From NCBI GenBank assembly GCA_964532405.1, contig CAZHIC010000039.1:1-20509 (forward strand): DNA of 20,509 nucleotides. Reading direction: 5' to 3'. Source of the DNA: PALSA-1006 sp964532405 (GTDB lineage: Bacteria; Pseudomonadota; Gammaproteobacteria; Burkholderiales; Gallionellaceae). Shown piece after piece: positions 14,462 to 20,509 of this stretch. The position numbers and the translations under genes are program-made. A model generated the notes under the pieces. It was not told the origin of the DNA. It did no database searches and was given only the letters and a program-made list of their open reading frames with translations. The stretch's first letter is position 1; each line of letters opens with the position of its first letter.

Positions 14462-14557
14462 CTAGGCAGATTTAGGATTCAGGAACAAGGATTCAGGGCT
14501 GGGCACAAAGATTTTTAATCCTGAATCCTTGATCCTGAATCCCAGATGTATCCTCAT
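14462..14557 (-). other. Bridging small reading frame across the frr/uppS repeat (31 codons)
   Basis: ATG 14557 overlaps the frr stop as TGATG and opens 31 codons beginning MRIHLGFRIKDSGLK. The TAG at 14464-14462 lies nine bases before the uppS ATG and in the same frame as it. This TAG is part of TAGGGA, the likely uppS ribosome-binding site. The frame is almost wholly inverted-repeat DNA. Confidence 0.4.
14475..14542. repeat. Inverted repeat at the frr/uppS junction
   Basis: Arms of 23 bases (14475-14497 and 14520-14542) match in inverted orientation at 22 positions. Each consists of two GGATTCAGG/CCTGAATCC units, and the arms are separated by 22 bases. It would form a strong hairpin in the operon mRNA but has no following T-run on the minus strand, so it should not terminate transcription. 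Confidence 0.8.
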
Positions 14558-15114
14558 CAGACCGCCATCAGGTCTGCTTCTTTGACTTGTAGAGCCTTGT
14601 CAAATTCGGCGACAAAACGATCAGTCAGTTTCTGCACATCATCTTGCGCACGGCGCTCGTCGTCTTCGCCGACTTCTTTATCTTTGAGTAATTTCTTCAG
14701 ATGTTCATTGGCCTCGCGACGCACATTGCGTATCGCCACTTTGGCATTTTCGGCTTCGTTGCGTACCACTTTGATCATTTCGCGACGACGTTCCTCGGTC
14801 AACATCGGCATCGGCACACGAATCAAATCACCATTCGTCGATGGGTTCAAACCGAGGTCTGCATCGCGGATCGCTTTCTCTACCGGCGAGATCATGTTCT
14901 TCTCCCAAGGCTGCACGCCAATGGTACGTGCATCGATCAGCGTCACGTTGGCAACCTGAGTGATCAACGTCGGACTGCCGTAATAGTCCACCGTCACATG
15001 ATCCAGTATCCCTGCGTGCGCACGACCCGTGCGTACTTTTGCAAAATCCGCCTTGAGCGCGTCAAACGACTTGCTCATCTTTTGTTCCACGTTCTTTTTG
15101 ATGTCAGCAATCAT
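14557..15114 (-). CDS. frr: Ribosome recycling factor
   Basis: RRF splits post-termination ribosomes together with EF-G. The 185 residues are the standard length. Family motifs are KSFDALKADFAKVRTGRAH, VDYYGSPTLITQVANV, TIGVQPWEK, IRDADLGLNPSTNGDLIRVP, MPMLTEERRREMIKVVRNEA and VAIRNVRREANEHLKKLLKD. The start at 15114 has AAGGA seven bases upstream and follows the pyrH stop by 13 bases. Its stop overlaps the ATG of a small repeat-encoded frame that leads to uppS. Confidence 0.98.
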   Translation of the reverse strand: MIADIKKNVEQKMSKSFDALKADFAKVRTGRAHAGILDHVTVDYYGSPTLITQVANVTLIDARTIGVQPWEKNMISPVEKAIRDADLGLNPSTNGDLIRVPMPMLTEERRREMIKVVRNEAENAKVAIRNVRREANEHLKKLLKDKEVGEDDERRAQDDVQKLTDRFVAEFDKALQVKEADLMAV

Positions 15115-15127
15115 CTCTAATTCCTTA

Positions 15128-15850
15128 TCAATCGCAATGTACTAATGTACCTTCGTCTTGCCCTGTCACCACACGCTTCAACGCACCCGTTTTAAAGATG
15201 CTGAACACGATGATGGGCAGCTTCTGATCGCGACACAAGGTCAGCGCGGTCGCATCCATCACTTGCAAATCCTTGCTGATCGCCTCATCAAAACTCACTT
15301 TTTGATAGCGTGTCGCAGCCGGGTCTTTTTTCGGATCGGCGGTATAAACACCATCCACCTTGGTCGCCTTGATGACAACCTCGGCATCCATCTCCACGCC
15401 GCGCAAGGCGGCCGCAGTGTCGGTGGTAAAGAACGGACTGCCGATACCTGCCGCGAAAATGACGACCTTGCCCTCTTCCAGATAACGCAAAGCTTTGCCG
15501 CGTATGAACGGCTCGGCCACTTGTTCCAGGTTAAGCGCGGATTGCACGCGGCAAGACACCCCGCCGCGAGTCATCGCGTCCTGCAATGCCATCGCATTCA
15601 TCACTGTTGCCAGCATGCCCATGTAATCGGCGGTTGCCCTATCCATCCCCGCTGCCGCCGGAGCGACACCACGGAAAATATTGCCGCCGCCGATCACGAT
15701 TGCCACCTGCACGCCCAAACCCACCACTTCGGCGATTTCGGCCACGATGCGTTCGATTACAGTACGGTTAATACCGTAGCTGTCATCGCCCATCAGGGCT
15801 TCACCGGAGAGTTTAAGCAGAATGCGTTTGTAGGCGGGGGCATTGGACAT
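15128..15850 (-). CDS. pyrH: UMP kinase
   Basis: PyrH phosphorylates UMP to UDP and is the bacterial hexameric, amino-acid-kinase-fold enzyme. The 240-residue protein shows YKRILLKLSGEALMG, VAIVIGGGNIFRGVA, MDRATADYMGMLATVMNAMA, GSPFFTTDTAAALRG, VDGVYTADPKKDP and MDATALTLCRD. ATG 15850 gives the usual length. The frame open to 15955 is upstream read-through overlapping tsf. It begins four bases after the tsf stop, with no strong Shine-Dalgarno, so coupling to tsf is likely. Confidence 0.97.
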   Translation of the reverse strand: MSNAPAYKRILLKLSGEALMGDDSYGINRTVIERIVAEIAEVVGLGVQVAIVIGGGNIFRGVAPAAAGMDRATADYMGMLATVMNAMALQDAMTRGGVSCRVQSALNLEQVAEPFIRGKALRYLEEGKVVIFAAGIGSPFFTTDTAAALRGVEMDAEVVIKATKVDGVYTADPKKDPAATRYQKVSFDEAISKDLQVMDATALTLCRDQKLPIIVFSIFKTGALKRVVTGQDEGTLVHCD

Positions 15851-15854
15851 AGGC

Positions 15855-16751
15855 TTAGTCTTTCTTGATAGCAGCAATGGTCGCAGCAACTTCAGCCGCG
15901 TAATCTTCCACCTTTTTCTCGATACCCTCACCCACGACGAACATCTGGAAGGCAATCACCACAGCGCCTTTACTCTTCAGGAACTGCTCGATAGTCTGCT
16001 TGCCGTCTTCAGCCTTAACGAACACTTGGCCCAACAGCGTGACGTCTTTGAGGAATTTTTGCACGGTACCTTCGGCGATCTTTTCCAGCATCGCATCGGG
16101 CTTGCCGGCTTCACGCGCCTTCTCGATGGCGATGCGGCGCTCGGTAGCGATTTCTTCCGGGTTCACGCCGGAAGCATCGACGGACTTAGGTTTGCTGGCC
16201 GCGATGTGCATGCACAAATCACGCCCCATCGCATCGTCACCGCCGGTGTAGCTCAACAACACACCGATCTTGCTACCATGCAAATAGCTGGACAGTTTGC
16301 CCGTAGAAGTCGCATAGCGCTCGATACGACGGATGGTCACATTCTCGCCCAGCTTCATCACCAGCGCCTTGCGAATTTCTTCTACAGTACTGGAACCCAT
16401 AGGCAGAGCGAGCAATGCGTCGATGTCTGCGGGATCGTTCTTCGCTACGATCTCAGCAACACCCTTGGCAAACGCCACGAAGTCATCGTTCTTCGCCACG
16501 AAATCGGTCTCGCAGTTAATTTCCGCTACTGCACCGGCTTTACCATCAGACGTAATGAACGCGCTGACCACACCTTCAGCCGTCACACGCGATGCTGCCT
16601 TGCTGGCTTTAGCACCGCTCTTGATACGCAGCAACTCTTCAGCTGCTTTAAAGTCGCCATTGGTTTCCGTCAGCGCCTTCTTGCAATCCATCATGCCGAG
16701 GCCGGTGGCCTCGCGCAATTCTTTAACCATACCTGCGGTAATGTCCGCCAT
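15855..16751 (-). CDS. tsf: Elongation factor Ts
   Basis: EF-Ts exchanges GDP for GTP on EF-Tu. The 298 residues are normal. The N-terminal UBA-like domain (about 1-50) has VKELREATGLGMMDCKKAL, and the core carries the EF-Tu contact CETDFVAKNDDF. The C-terminal part includes MHIAASKPKSVD and LLGQVFVKAEDGKQTIEQFL. The start is supported by AGGAG with TGGAAC spacing before ATG. A hairpin plus T-run between rpsB and tsf would limit read-through from the rpsB promoter. Confidence 0.98.
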   Translation of the reverse strand: MADITAGMVKELREATGLGMMDCKKALTETNGDFKAAEELLRIKSGAKASKAASRVTAEGVVSAFITSDGKAGAVAEINCETDFVAKNDDFVAFAKGVAEIVAKNDPADIDALLALPMGSSTVEEIRKALVMKLGENVTIRRIERYATSTGKLSSYLHGSKIGVLLSYTGGDDAMGRDLCMHIAASKPKSVDASGVNPEEIATERRIAIEKAREAGKPDAMLEKIAEGTVQKFLKDVTLLGQVFVKAEDGKQTIEQFLKSKGAVVIAFQMFVVGEGIEKKVEDYAAEVAATIAAIKKD

Positions 16752-16778
16752 GTTCCACTCCTAACAAATCATATTTAT

Positions 16779-16800
16779 AAAAAAAGGGGCTTGCGCCCCT
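16779..16800 (-). terminator. Intrinsic terminator or attenuator between rpsB and tsf
   Basis: On the minus strand a GGGGC-GCAA-GCCCC stem with a stable GCAA tetraloop is followed by seven T residues. This is a textbook Rho-independent terminator, 18 bases or so past the rpsB stop. As all downstream genes need transcription, it is more likely partial, lowering tsf and later genes relative to rpsB, unless a separate tsf promoter exists in the short remaining gap. Confidence 0.8.
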
Positions 16801-16818
16801 TCGTCTCGGAGAGGCTGC

Positions 16819-17541
16819 TTACGCGGCACTCGCCTCGACTTGTTCCTTCAGCTCGGTCAATGCACTAGCACGACCTTCCAGAATCGCATCGGCTACGCCG
16901 CGCGCATACAAGCGGATCGCTTGGCTGGAGTCGTCGTTGCCGGGGATCACAAAATCCACACCCAGCGGGCTGTGGTTGGTATCGACCACGCCGATCACCG
17001 GGATACCCAGCTTTTGCGCTTCAGTGATCGTGCCTTTTTGGTAACCCACATCGATCACGAAGATCGCTGCCGGCAGGCCTTGCAGATCTTTAATACCACC
17101 CAAGCTGCGCTCCAATTTTTCCATCTCGCGACGGAACATCAGACCTTCTTTCTTGGAAACCTTCTCAATACTGCCGTCTGCAACCATCGTTTCCAGTTCG
17201 CGCAGGCGCTTGATGGAAAGTTGCACAGTCTTGAAATTGGTCAGCATACCGCCCAACCAACGGTAATCGACATAAGGTGAGCCCGCACGAATCGCCTCTT
17301 CGCGGATAATTTCACGCGCTTGACGCTTGGTTGCAACGAATAAAATCGTACCCTTCTTAGCAGCCAGCTTGCTCACATGCTTCATCGCATCGTTGAACAT
17401 GACGACAGTTTTTTCCAGGTTGATGATGTGGATCTTGTTGCGATGACCGAAGATGAACGGGGCCATCTTGGGATTCCAAAAACGGGTTTGGTGTCCGAAA
17501 TGGACGCCCGCTTCCAACATTTGACGCATAGTGACAGCCAT
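16819..17541 (-). CDS. rpsB: 30S ribosomal protein S2
   Basis: S2 binds late to the 30S subunit and is needed for S1 binding. The 240-residue protein has MRQMLEAGVHFGHQTRFWNP, KIHIINLEKTV, ILFVATKRQAREII, YVDYRWLGGMLTNFKT, and GIPVIGVVDTNHSPLGVDF with IPGNDDSSQAIRLYARGVADAIL at the end. GGAG five bases before ATG 17541 supports the start. It is the first gene of the cluster, with a promoter and structured leader upstream. In other bacteria S2 represses its own operon through the leader; whether that holds here is not shown. Confidence 0.98.
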   Translation of the reverse strand: MAVTMRQMLEAGVHFGHQTRFWNPKMAPFIFGHRNKIHIINLEKTVVMFNDAMKHVSKLAAKKGTILFVATKRQAREIIREEAIRAGSPYVDYRWLGGMLTNFKTVQLSIKRLRELETMVADGSIEKVSKKEGLMFRREMEKLERSLGGIKDLQGLPAAIFVIDVGYQKGTITEAQKLGIPVIGVVDTNHSPLGVDFVIPGNDDSSQAIRLYARGVADAILEGRASALTELKEQVEASAA

Positions 17542-17709
17542 GATTACTCCAATGTGTTAAGGGTTAAGTTCCACCACCCGTCAGCTTGACCCTGTGTCAA
17601 TTCCGCCCAGCCTTCGGCTAGTAACGGATTGCCTGACTTTGTTACAGGGCACCCCAACATGAACGGATGTGCGAATTATGTTTGTCCGGCAAGCTGCCGA
17701 ACAAACAGG
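17542..17709 (-). promoter_or_regulatory. rpsB 5' leader with a strong hairpin
   Basis: Between the predicted start of transcription and rpsB lie about 165 untranslated bases. At 17680-17706 two 12-base arms around a 3-base loop match at 11 positions with one G-U pair. Further on is a small AGCC-GAA-GGCT stem (about 17611-17621). The length and structure fit an autoregulatory leader for S2, but I cannot match it to the known rpsB leader motif by eye. Confidence 0.45.
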
Positions 17710-17715
17710 GCGCGA

Positions 17716-17744
17716 ATTATAACCGAAACAGCATCCCGACTCAA
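17716..17744 (-). promoter_or_regulatory. Sigma-70-type promoter of the rpsB operon
   Basis: On the minus strand TTGAGT (17744-17739) and a perfect TATAAT (17721-17716) are separated by 17 bases, close to consensus. Transcription would begin near 17709. The sequence GCGAATTAT overlapping the -10 is duplicated at 17671-17679 with TTGTTC 18 bases upstream of CATAAT, so a second weaker promoter is possible. Confidence 0.75.
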
Positions 17745-17783
17745 CCGCGAGTATTGAGTGCCTATACCCTTATGCTGACATCG

Positions 17784-17826
17784 GACGAAAAGAAAGCGGG
17801 GATAGTCTCCCCGCTTTCTTTTCGTC
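17784..17826. terminator. Perfect palindromic terminator after the coiled-coil gene
   Basis: Two perfectly complementary 19-base arms surround a 5-base loop. The stem core is GCGGGGA/TCCCCGC flanked by A-rich and T-rich sequence, so a T-rich tail follows the stem on both strands. It lies 12 bases past the stop of the coiled-coil gene and upstream of the rpsB promoter. It should terminate the coiled-coil transcript and could work in both directions. Confidence 0.85.
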
Positions 17827-17838
17827 AGTGATGGCGTA

Positions 17839-20283
17839 TTAGCTTTTTGTGATCTTTTTCGTTGACTGGAGCGGATAACTTCCCAATTCAGTTGCCATTT
17901 TAAAACTGGTTACAACAACAGCTTCAGGTTGAGCATCCGTCTTGGCATTCTCTGCCACGACCGAATTCACAACACCTTCATGTACAGCCGCTGTTTGACT
18001 GGCACTCCCCGCTGTCGCCACTGAACTGCCGCCTACCACCAGAAAACTCAAACTGAATACCAGTGAGGCGGCTAACGCGACTTGCGACACTCTGCTAATG
18101 AGGCTGGTTTTACGCAATCTCATCATTAAGTAACCTGTTTCATTTTCGGCAGCGATGCGTTGGAACTCTTTGCGCTCAAACACGGTTAACTGACGATCCA
18201 TTTCTTCGCGGGCACGCATTGCAATGATTGTTTGTTCCTGTGCAATCAATTTTTCATTGGCTGCTTCTTTGGCCAACATTTCCGCGAGTTCACTTTGACG
18301 CGCCGCTTCGGCCGCAACTTGCTCTGCCGCGACACGGGCTGCAATCTCCGTCACGTTGCGATGCTCTATTCCCAAACGCTCCTTAACAACTTCGCTGGCG
18401 CGCATTTCTTCCGCATATTTTTGTTGCTCCAAATCAAGCTGGGCAAGCTCTTCACGAGTGCGCTCTTCGGCCAATTGCTTGGACTGCATGGCTACTCCAG
18501 CACGTTGGCGCGCCAACACCGCGGCACGACCTTCCGCTTGCAGTGCTTCTTCCGCCGTCTTTGCAGCACGAGCCTCGGATTCGCAACGCATTCTGGACAT
18601 ATTCAAGGCACGCATCTCCAAATCTTCCCTCGCTTTGGCGACAGCAGTCGCAGCAGCGGCTGCCAGCACATTGGCCGCAGCGGCTTCCTGAGCCCGCACT
18701 TCCATGGCGATACGCTCGTTATCCGCATCAATGGCACGCAACTCGGTTTCCATACGCGAAGTGATCTCGACAATCGTTTTATTTTCGATGACGGCACGCT
18801 CATCTGCCACACGTTTGGCTACTTCTTCCGCCGCCATGCGTTGTTTTTCCAATCCGGTAGCGCGCTGATCCGCTTCTACACGCAGACACTCCGCATTGAC
18901 AGCAGCAGTCTCGGCAGCCAATCTTTCTTCTTCAGCCATACATGCTGTAACCATCAAACCCGCACGCTCTTCAGCCAACTTCAAGCATTCGTTGATCACG
19001 TCCAACTTTTTTTGCAATGCTTGCGTAGCCAGTGTCTCTGCTTGGGCTATAGTTTGTTCATCTTTGAGCAGTTGCACATCCATTGCTGTATGTTCTTCGG
19101 ATTTCAGCTTTGCATACTGAGCCATTTCCGCTTTTTTATTGGCGGCCTCGATTTCAATATTGGCCGCATCTATCGCCTCGGCTTCGGCATGCAATTGCAA
19201 CTCGATAGCACGTGCGGCACGCATCTCCGCATTAGCGCGATGACGCGCCACCTCAATCAAATCACGTTCAGCTTGCATCCTGGTTTCTGCCGCTTGTTTG
19301 GCCTGCATCTCTGCGGCCAAGTGGCCGCGCGCATCAAGCTCGGCTTGTTTCAACAAAGTATTCGCCGCTTCGCGCTCTTTGGCAGCAGCCTGTTCGATCG
19401 CGACACGAGCATCCAGCAACGCCAACATTTCCTGTTCGGCTTGCAACTTACGCTCGGTTGCGATGCGCCCTTCCTGTTCTTTCTGGGCACTCATTCTGGC
19501 CACTTCAGCGGCCTGCCATTCGGCCTGCACTCGGGCATTGGCCTCGGCTTGTGCTTGCTGTTCGATGCGCGCACGCATTGCGATACTTTCAGTGACTTTG
19601 CGCTCTTCCTCGGCACGGGCAGATTCGGCACGTTCAGCTTCAAGAGCTGCGGTGACACGCGCTTGAGTCTCGGCCAATGCAAGCGTTTCAGCGCGTGAAC
19701 GCGCTTGATTCGCCTCCAGCACAGTCGCTTCGGCCATCAGCTTGGCCTTCACCAGCGCCAGCACTTCCTTTTCGGCATTGAATTTATCTTGCGACACCTT
19801 GGCCAGATGAGCCTCTGTACGGGATTTTTCCTGTGCCAGCAAAGCGGCTTCATGATCCAGACTGGCACGCTCTTCGATCAAAGCACGTGTGCGATGCTCT
19901 GCCGCCAAGCGCTGCTCAAGCTCGGCCTGTGCCTGTCTTTCCGCAACCAGTCGCGCTTCTACTGCCCCGGTCAAAAGCTGTTCTGTCTTTAATTTTGCAT
20001 GGGCTGTTTCGGCCAGTTCGCGTTCCAGTTGCAAGCGCGACTGCACCTCGGCAACCGATTGGGATTCGGTTCGGCTACGCGATTCGATCTGCTCAGCCAA
20101 TTCGTTTTCCTGCCGCACCTTGCCTTGGGCAAGGGCGCGCGCATGTGCTTCGGCGCGTGATCGCGCTTGTACCGCAAGCTGGGCCTCGATCTCGGCCTCC
20201 ATACGACCGCGCGTTTCCTGGATAGCTTCGGTTTCGGCGCGGTTTTCATCGGTAACCAAACGAATTTTCTTTTGAGCTGACAT
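17839..20283 (-). CDS. Very long Ala/Glu-rich coiled-coil protein with a C-terminal membrane anchor
   Basis: I do not recognise this 814-residue protein. Residues 1-731 contain no proline and are dominated by Ala, Glu, Arg, Gln and Leu in heptad-like order. Degenerate units of about 20-25 residues resemble AEKEVLALVKAKLMAEA, AEQEMLALLDARVAIEQ and AERDLIEVARHRANAEM. Only four Cys are present. After a basic stretch (RLRKTSLISR) there is one hydrophobic helix at about 733-752 (VALAASLVFSLSFLVVGG), then about 60 polar residues. This predicts a cytoplasmic helical rod anchored by its C-terminal end. The start at 20283 has GAGG about 7 bases upstream. It is monocistronic, with its own terminator. 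A structural or scaffold role is possible, but the function is unknown. Confidence 0.9.
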   Translation of the reverse strand: MSAQKKIRLVTDENRAETEAIQETRGRMEAEIEAQLAVQARSRAEAHARALAQGKVRQENELAEQIESRSRTESQSVAEVQSRLQLERELAETAHAKLKTEQLLTGAVEARLVAERQAQAELEQRLAAEHRTRALIEERASLDHEAALLAQEKSRTEAHLAKVSQDKFNAEKEVLALVKAKLMAEATVLEANQARSRAETLALAETQARVTAALEAERAESARAEEERKVTESIAMRARIEQQAQAEANARVQAEWQAAEVARMSAQKEQEGRIATERKLQAEQEMLALLDARVAIEQAAAKEREAANTLLKQAELDARGHLAAEMQAKQAAETRMQAERDLIEVARHRANAEMRAARAIELQLHAEAEAIDAANIEIEAANKKAEMAQYAKLKSEEHTAMDVQLLKDEQTIAQAETLATQALQKKLDVINECLKLAEERAGLMVTACMAEEERLAAETAAVNAECLRVEADQRATGLEKQRMAAEEVAKRVADERAVIENKTIVEITSRMETELRAIDADNERIAMEVRAQEAAAANVLAAAAATAVAKAREDLEMRALNMSRMRCESEARAAKTAEEALQAEGRAAVLARQRAGVAMQSKQLAEERTREELAQLDLEQQKYAEEMRASEVVKERLGIEHRNVTEIAARVAAEQVAAEAARQSELAEMLAKEAANEKLIAQEQTIIAMRAREEMDRQLTVFERKEFQRIAAENETGYLMMRLRKTSLISRVSQVALAASLVFSLSFLVVGGSSVATAGSASQTAAVHEGVVNSVVAENAKTDAQPEAVVVTSFKMATELGSYPLQSTKKITKS

Positions 20284-20364
20284 GATCTACCTCATTAGCG
20301 TTATATAACCAAGCATCTGGCTTGACGCTAAGGTAGCAGTTTGGGATTTCCGGCAAGTGCCGAA
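20284..20364 (-). promoter_or_regulatory. Upstream region of the coiled-coil gene: -10-like site, leader hairpins, Shine-Dalgarno
   Basis: On the minus strand TTAGCG lies 18 bases before TATATA, a weak promoter-like pair about 20 bases ahead of the start codon. The same DNA can fold: TTAGCGT (20295-20301) pairs with ACGCTAA (20325-20331) and CAAGC (20310-20314) with GCTTG (20320-20324). If transcription starts further upstream this hairpin would sit just before the ribosome-binding site. Another palindrome, TTCCGGCAAGTGCCGAA, is at 20348-20364. Which start is used is not decidable here. Confidence 0.35.
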
Positions 20365-20401
20365 TAAAGGTGGAAAACTAGGCTATTTTCAGCCAGACAG
20401 A

Positions 20402-20509
20402 CTATCGCACCATCTGGTTCATATCGATGATGGGCATCAGAATTTCCAGCACAATCGCGCTCCACCATGCCAATGCTGCGCAATCCTTTCCACAGTTCTG
20501 TTTTCGGCA
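20402..20509 (-). other. Possible 3' end of a gene entering from the right edge
   Basis: One minus-strand frame is open from the edge for 35 codons and ends ALAWWSAIVLEILMPIIDMNQMVR-like, with TAG at 20404-20402 (only the last part is shown: PIIDMNQMVR). Two other frames are also open from the edge (stops at about 20440 and 20328), so the choice is a guess. No family is recognised. A small GGCT-ATTTTC-AGCC hairpin at about 20382-20395 could follow it. Confidence 0.25.

Noticed and set aside
15851..15955. 35-residue N-terminal extension of pyrH
   Set aside because: It overlaps the end of tsf in another frame; the UMP kinase family starts near ATG 15850.
18232..19698. 488-codon open frame on the plus strand opposite the coiled-coil gene
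   Set aside because: It is a mirror of the repetitive Ala/Glu codons; the product is Phe, Leu, Cys and His rich with no motif and no start signals.
1..20509. CRISPR arrays, tRNA or rRNA genes
   Set aside because: No regularly spaced direct repeats and no cloverleaf or rRNA-like sequence were noticed anywhere in the window.

Overview
This window looks like chromosomal DNA of a betaproteobacterium. I would guess the Nitrosomonadales, perhaps Gallionellaceae-like, but that rests on protein flavour and gene order and is an inference. Most of it (2613-17541, minus strand) is one 16-gene housekeeping cluster. In transcription order it reads rpsB, tsf, pyrH, frr, uppS, cdsA, dxr, rseP, bamA, ompH/skp, lpxD, fabZ, lpxA, lpxB, rnhB and a CopD-like membrane gene. 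It links translation (S2, EF-Ts, ribosome recycling), nucleotide supply (UMP kinase), isoprenoid and phospholipid precursors (Dxr, UppS, CdsA), outer-membrane protein assembly (RseP, BamA, Skp) and lipid A synthesis (LpxD, FabZ, LpxA, LpxB). Most junctions are tight, with ATGA, TGATG or short gaps. A consensus-like promoter lies before rpsB, and a Rho-independent-type hairpin separates rpsB from tsf.

The left flank is accessory. At 3-641 (+) is the C-terminal part of an NAD(P)H-hydrate dehydratase (NnrD) running off the left edge. It is followed by a nested inverted repeat and a spermidine-synthase-like protein (747-1502, +). Convergent to these are a DUF190 protein and the fluoride channel CrcB (1504-2207, -). 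Between crcB and the big cluster lie an inverted repeat (2239-2351) and the remains of an IS1595-type transposase (2380-2560, -).

The right flank holds an 814-residue, almost entirely alpha-helical, proline-free coiled-coil protein with one C-terminal membrane segment (17839-20283, -). It ends at a perfect 19-bp palindromic terminator. I do not recognise its function.

The most unusual signal is in the housekeeping cluster. Four junctions (lpxB/rnhB, lpxA/lpxB, uppS/cdsA, frr/uppS) are interrupted by short palindromic or inverted-repeat elements of about 100 bp. In every case the element is open in one frame. That frame starts at an ATG touching or overlapping the upstream gene's stop codon and stops at, just before, or just inside the downstream start codon, so a ribosome could translate through the insert and reach the next gene. 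At lpxB/rnhB the insert is flanked by a perfect 10-bp duplication that carries the rnhB start codon. Similar repeat DNA at the left edge is read in frame inside nnrD, and other repeats create false N-terminal extensions of rnhB and of the spermidine-synthase-like gene.
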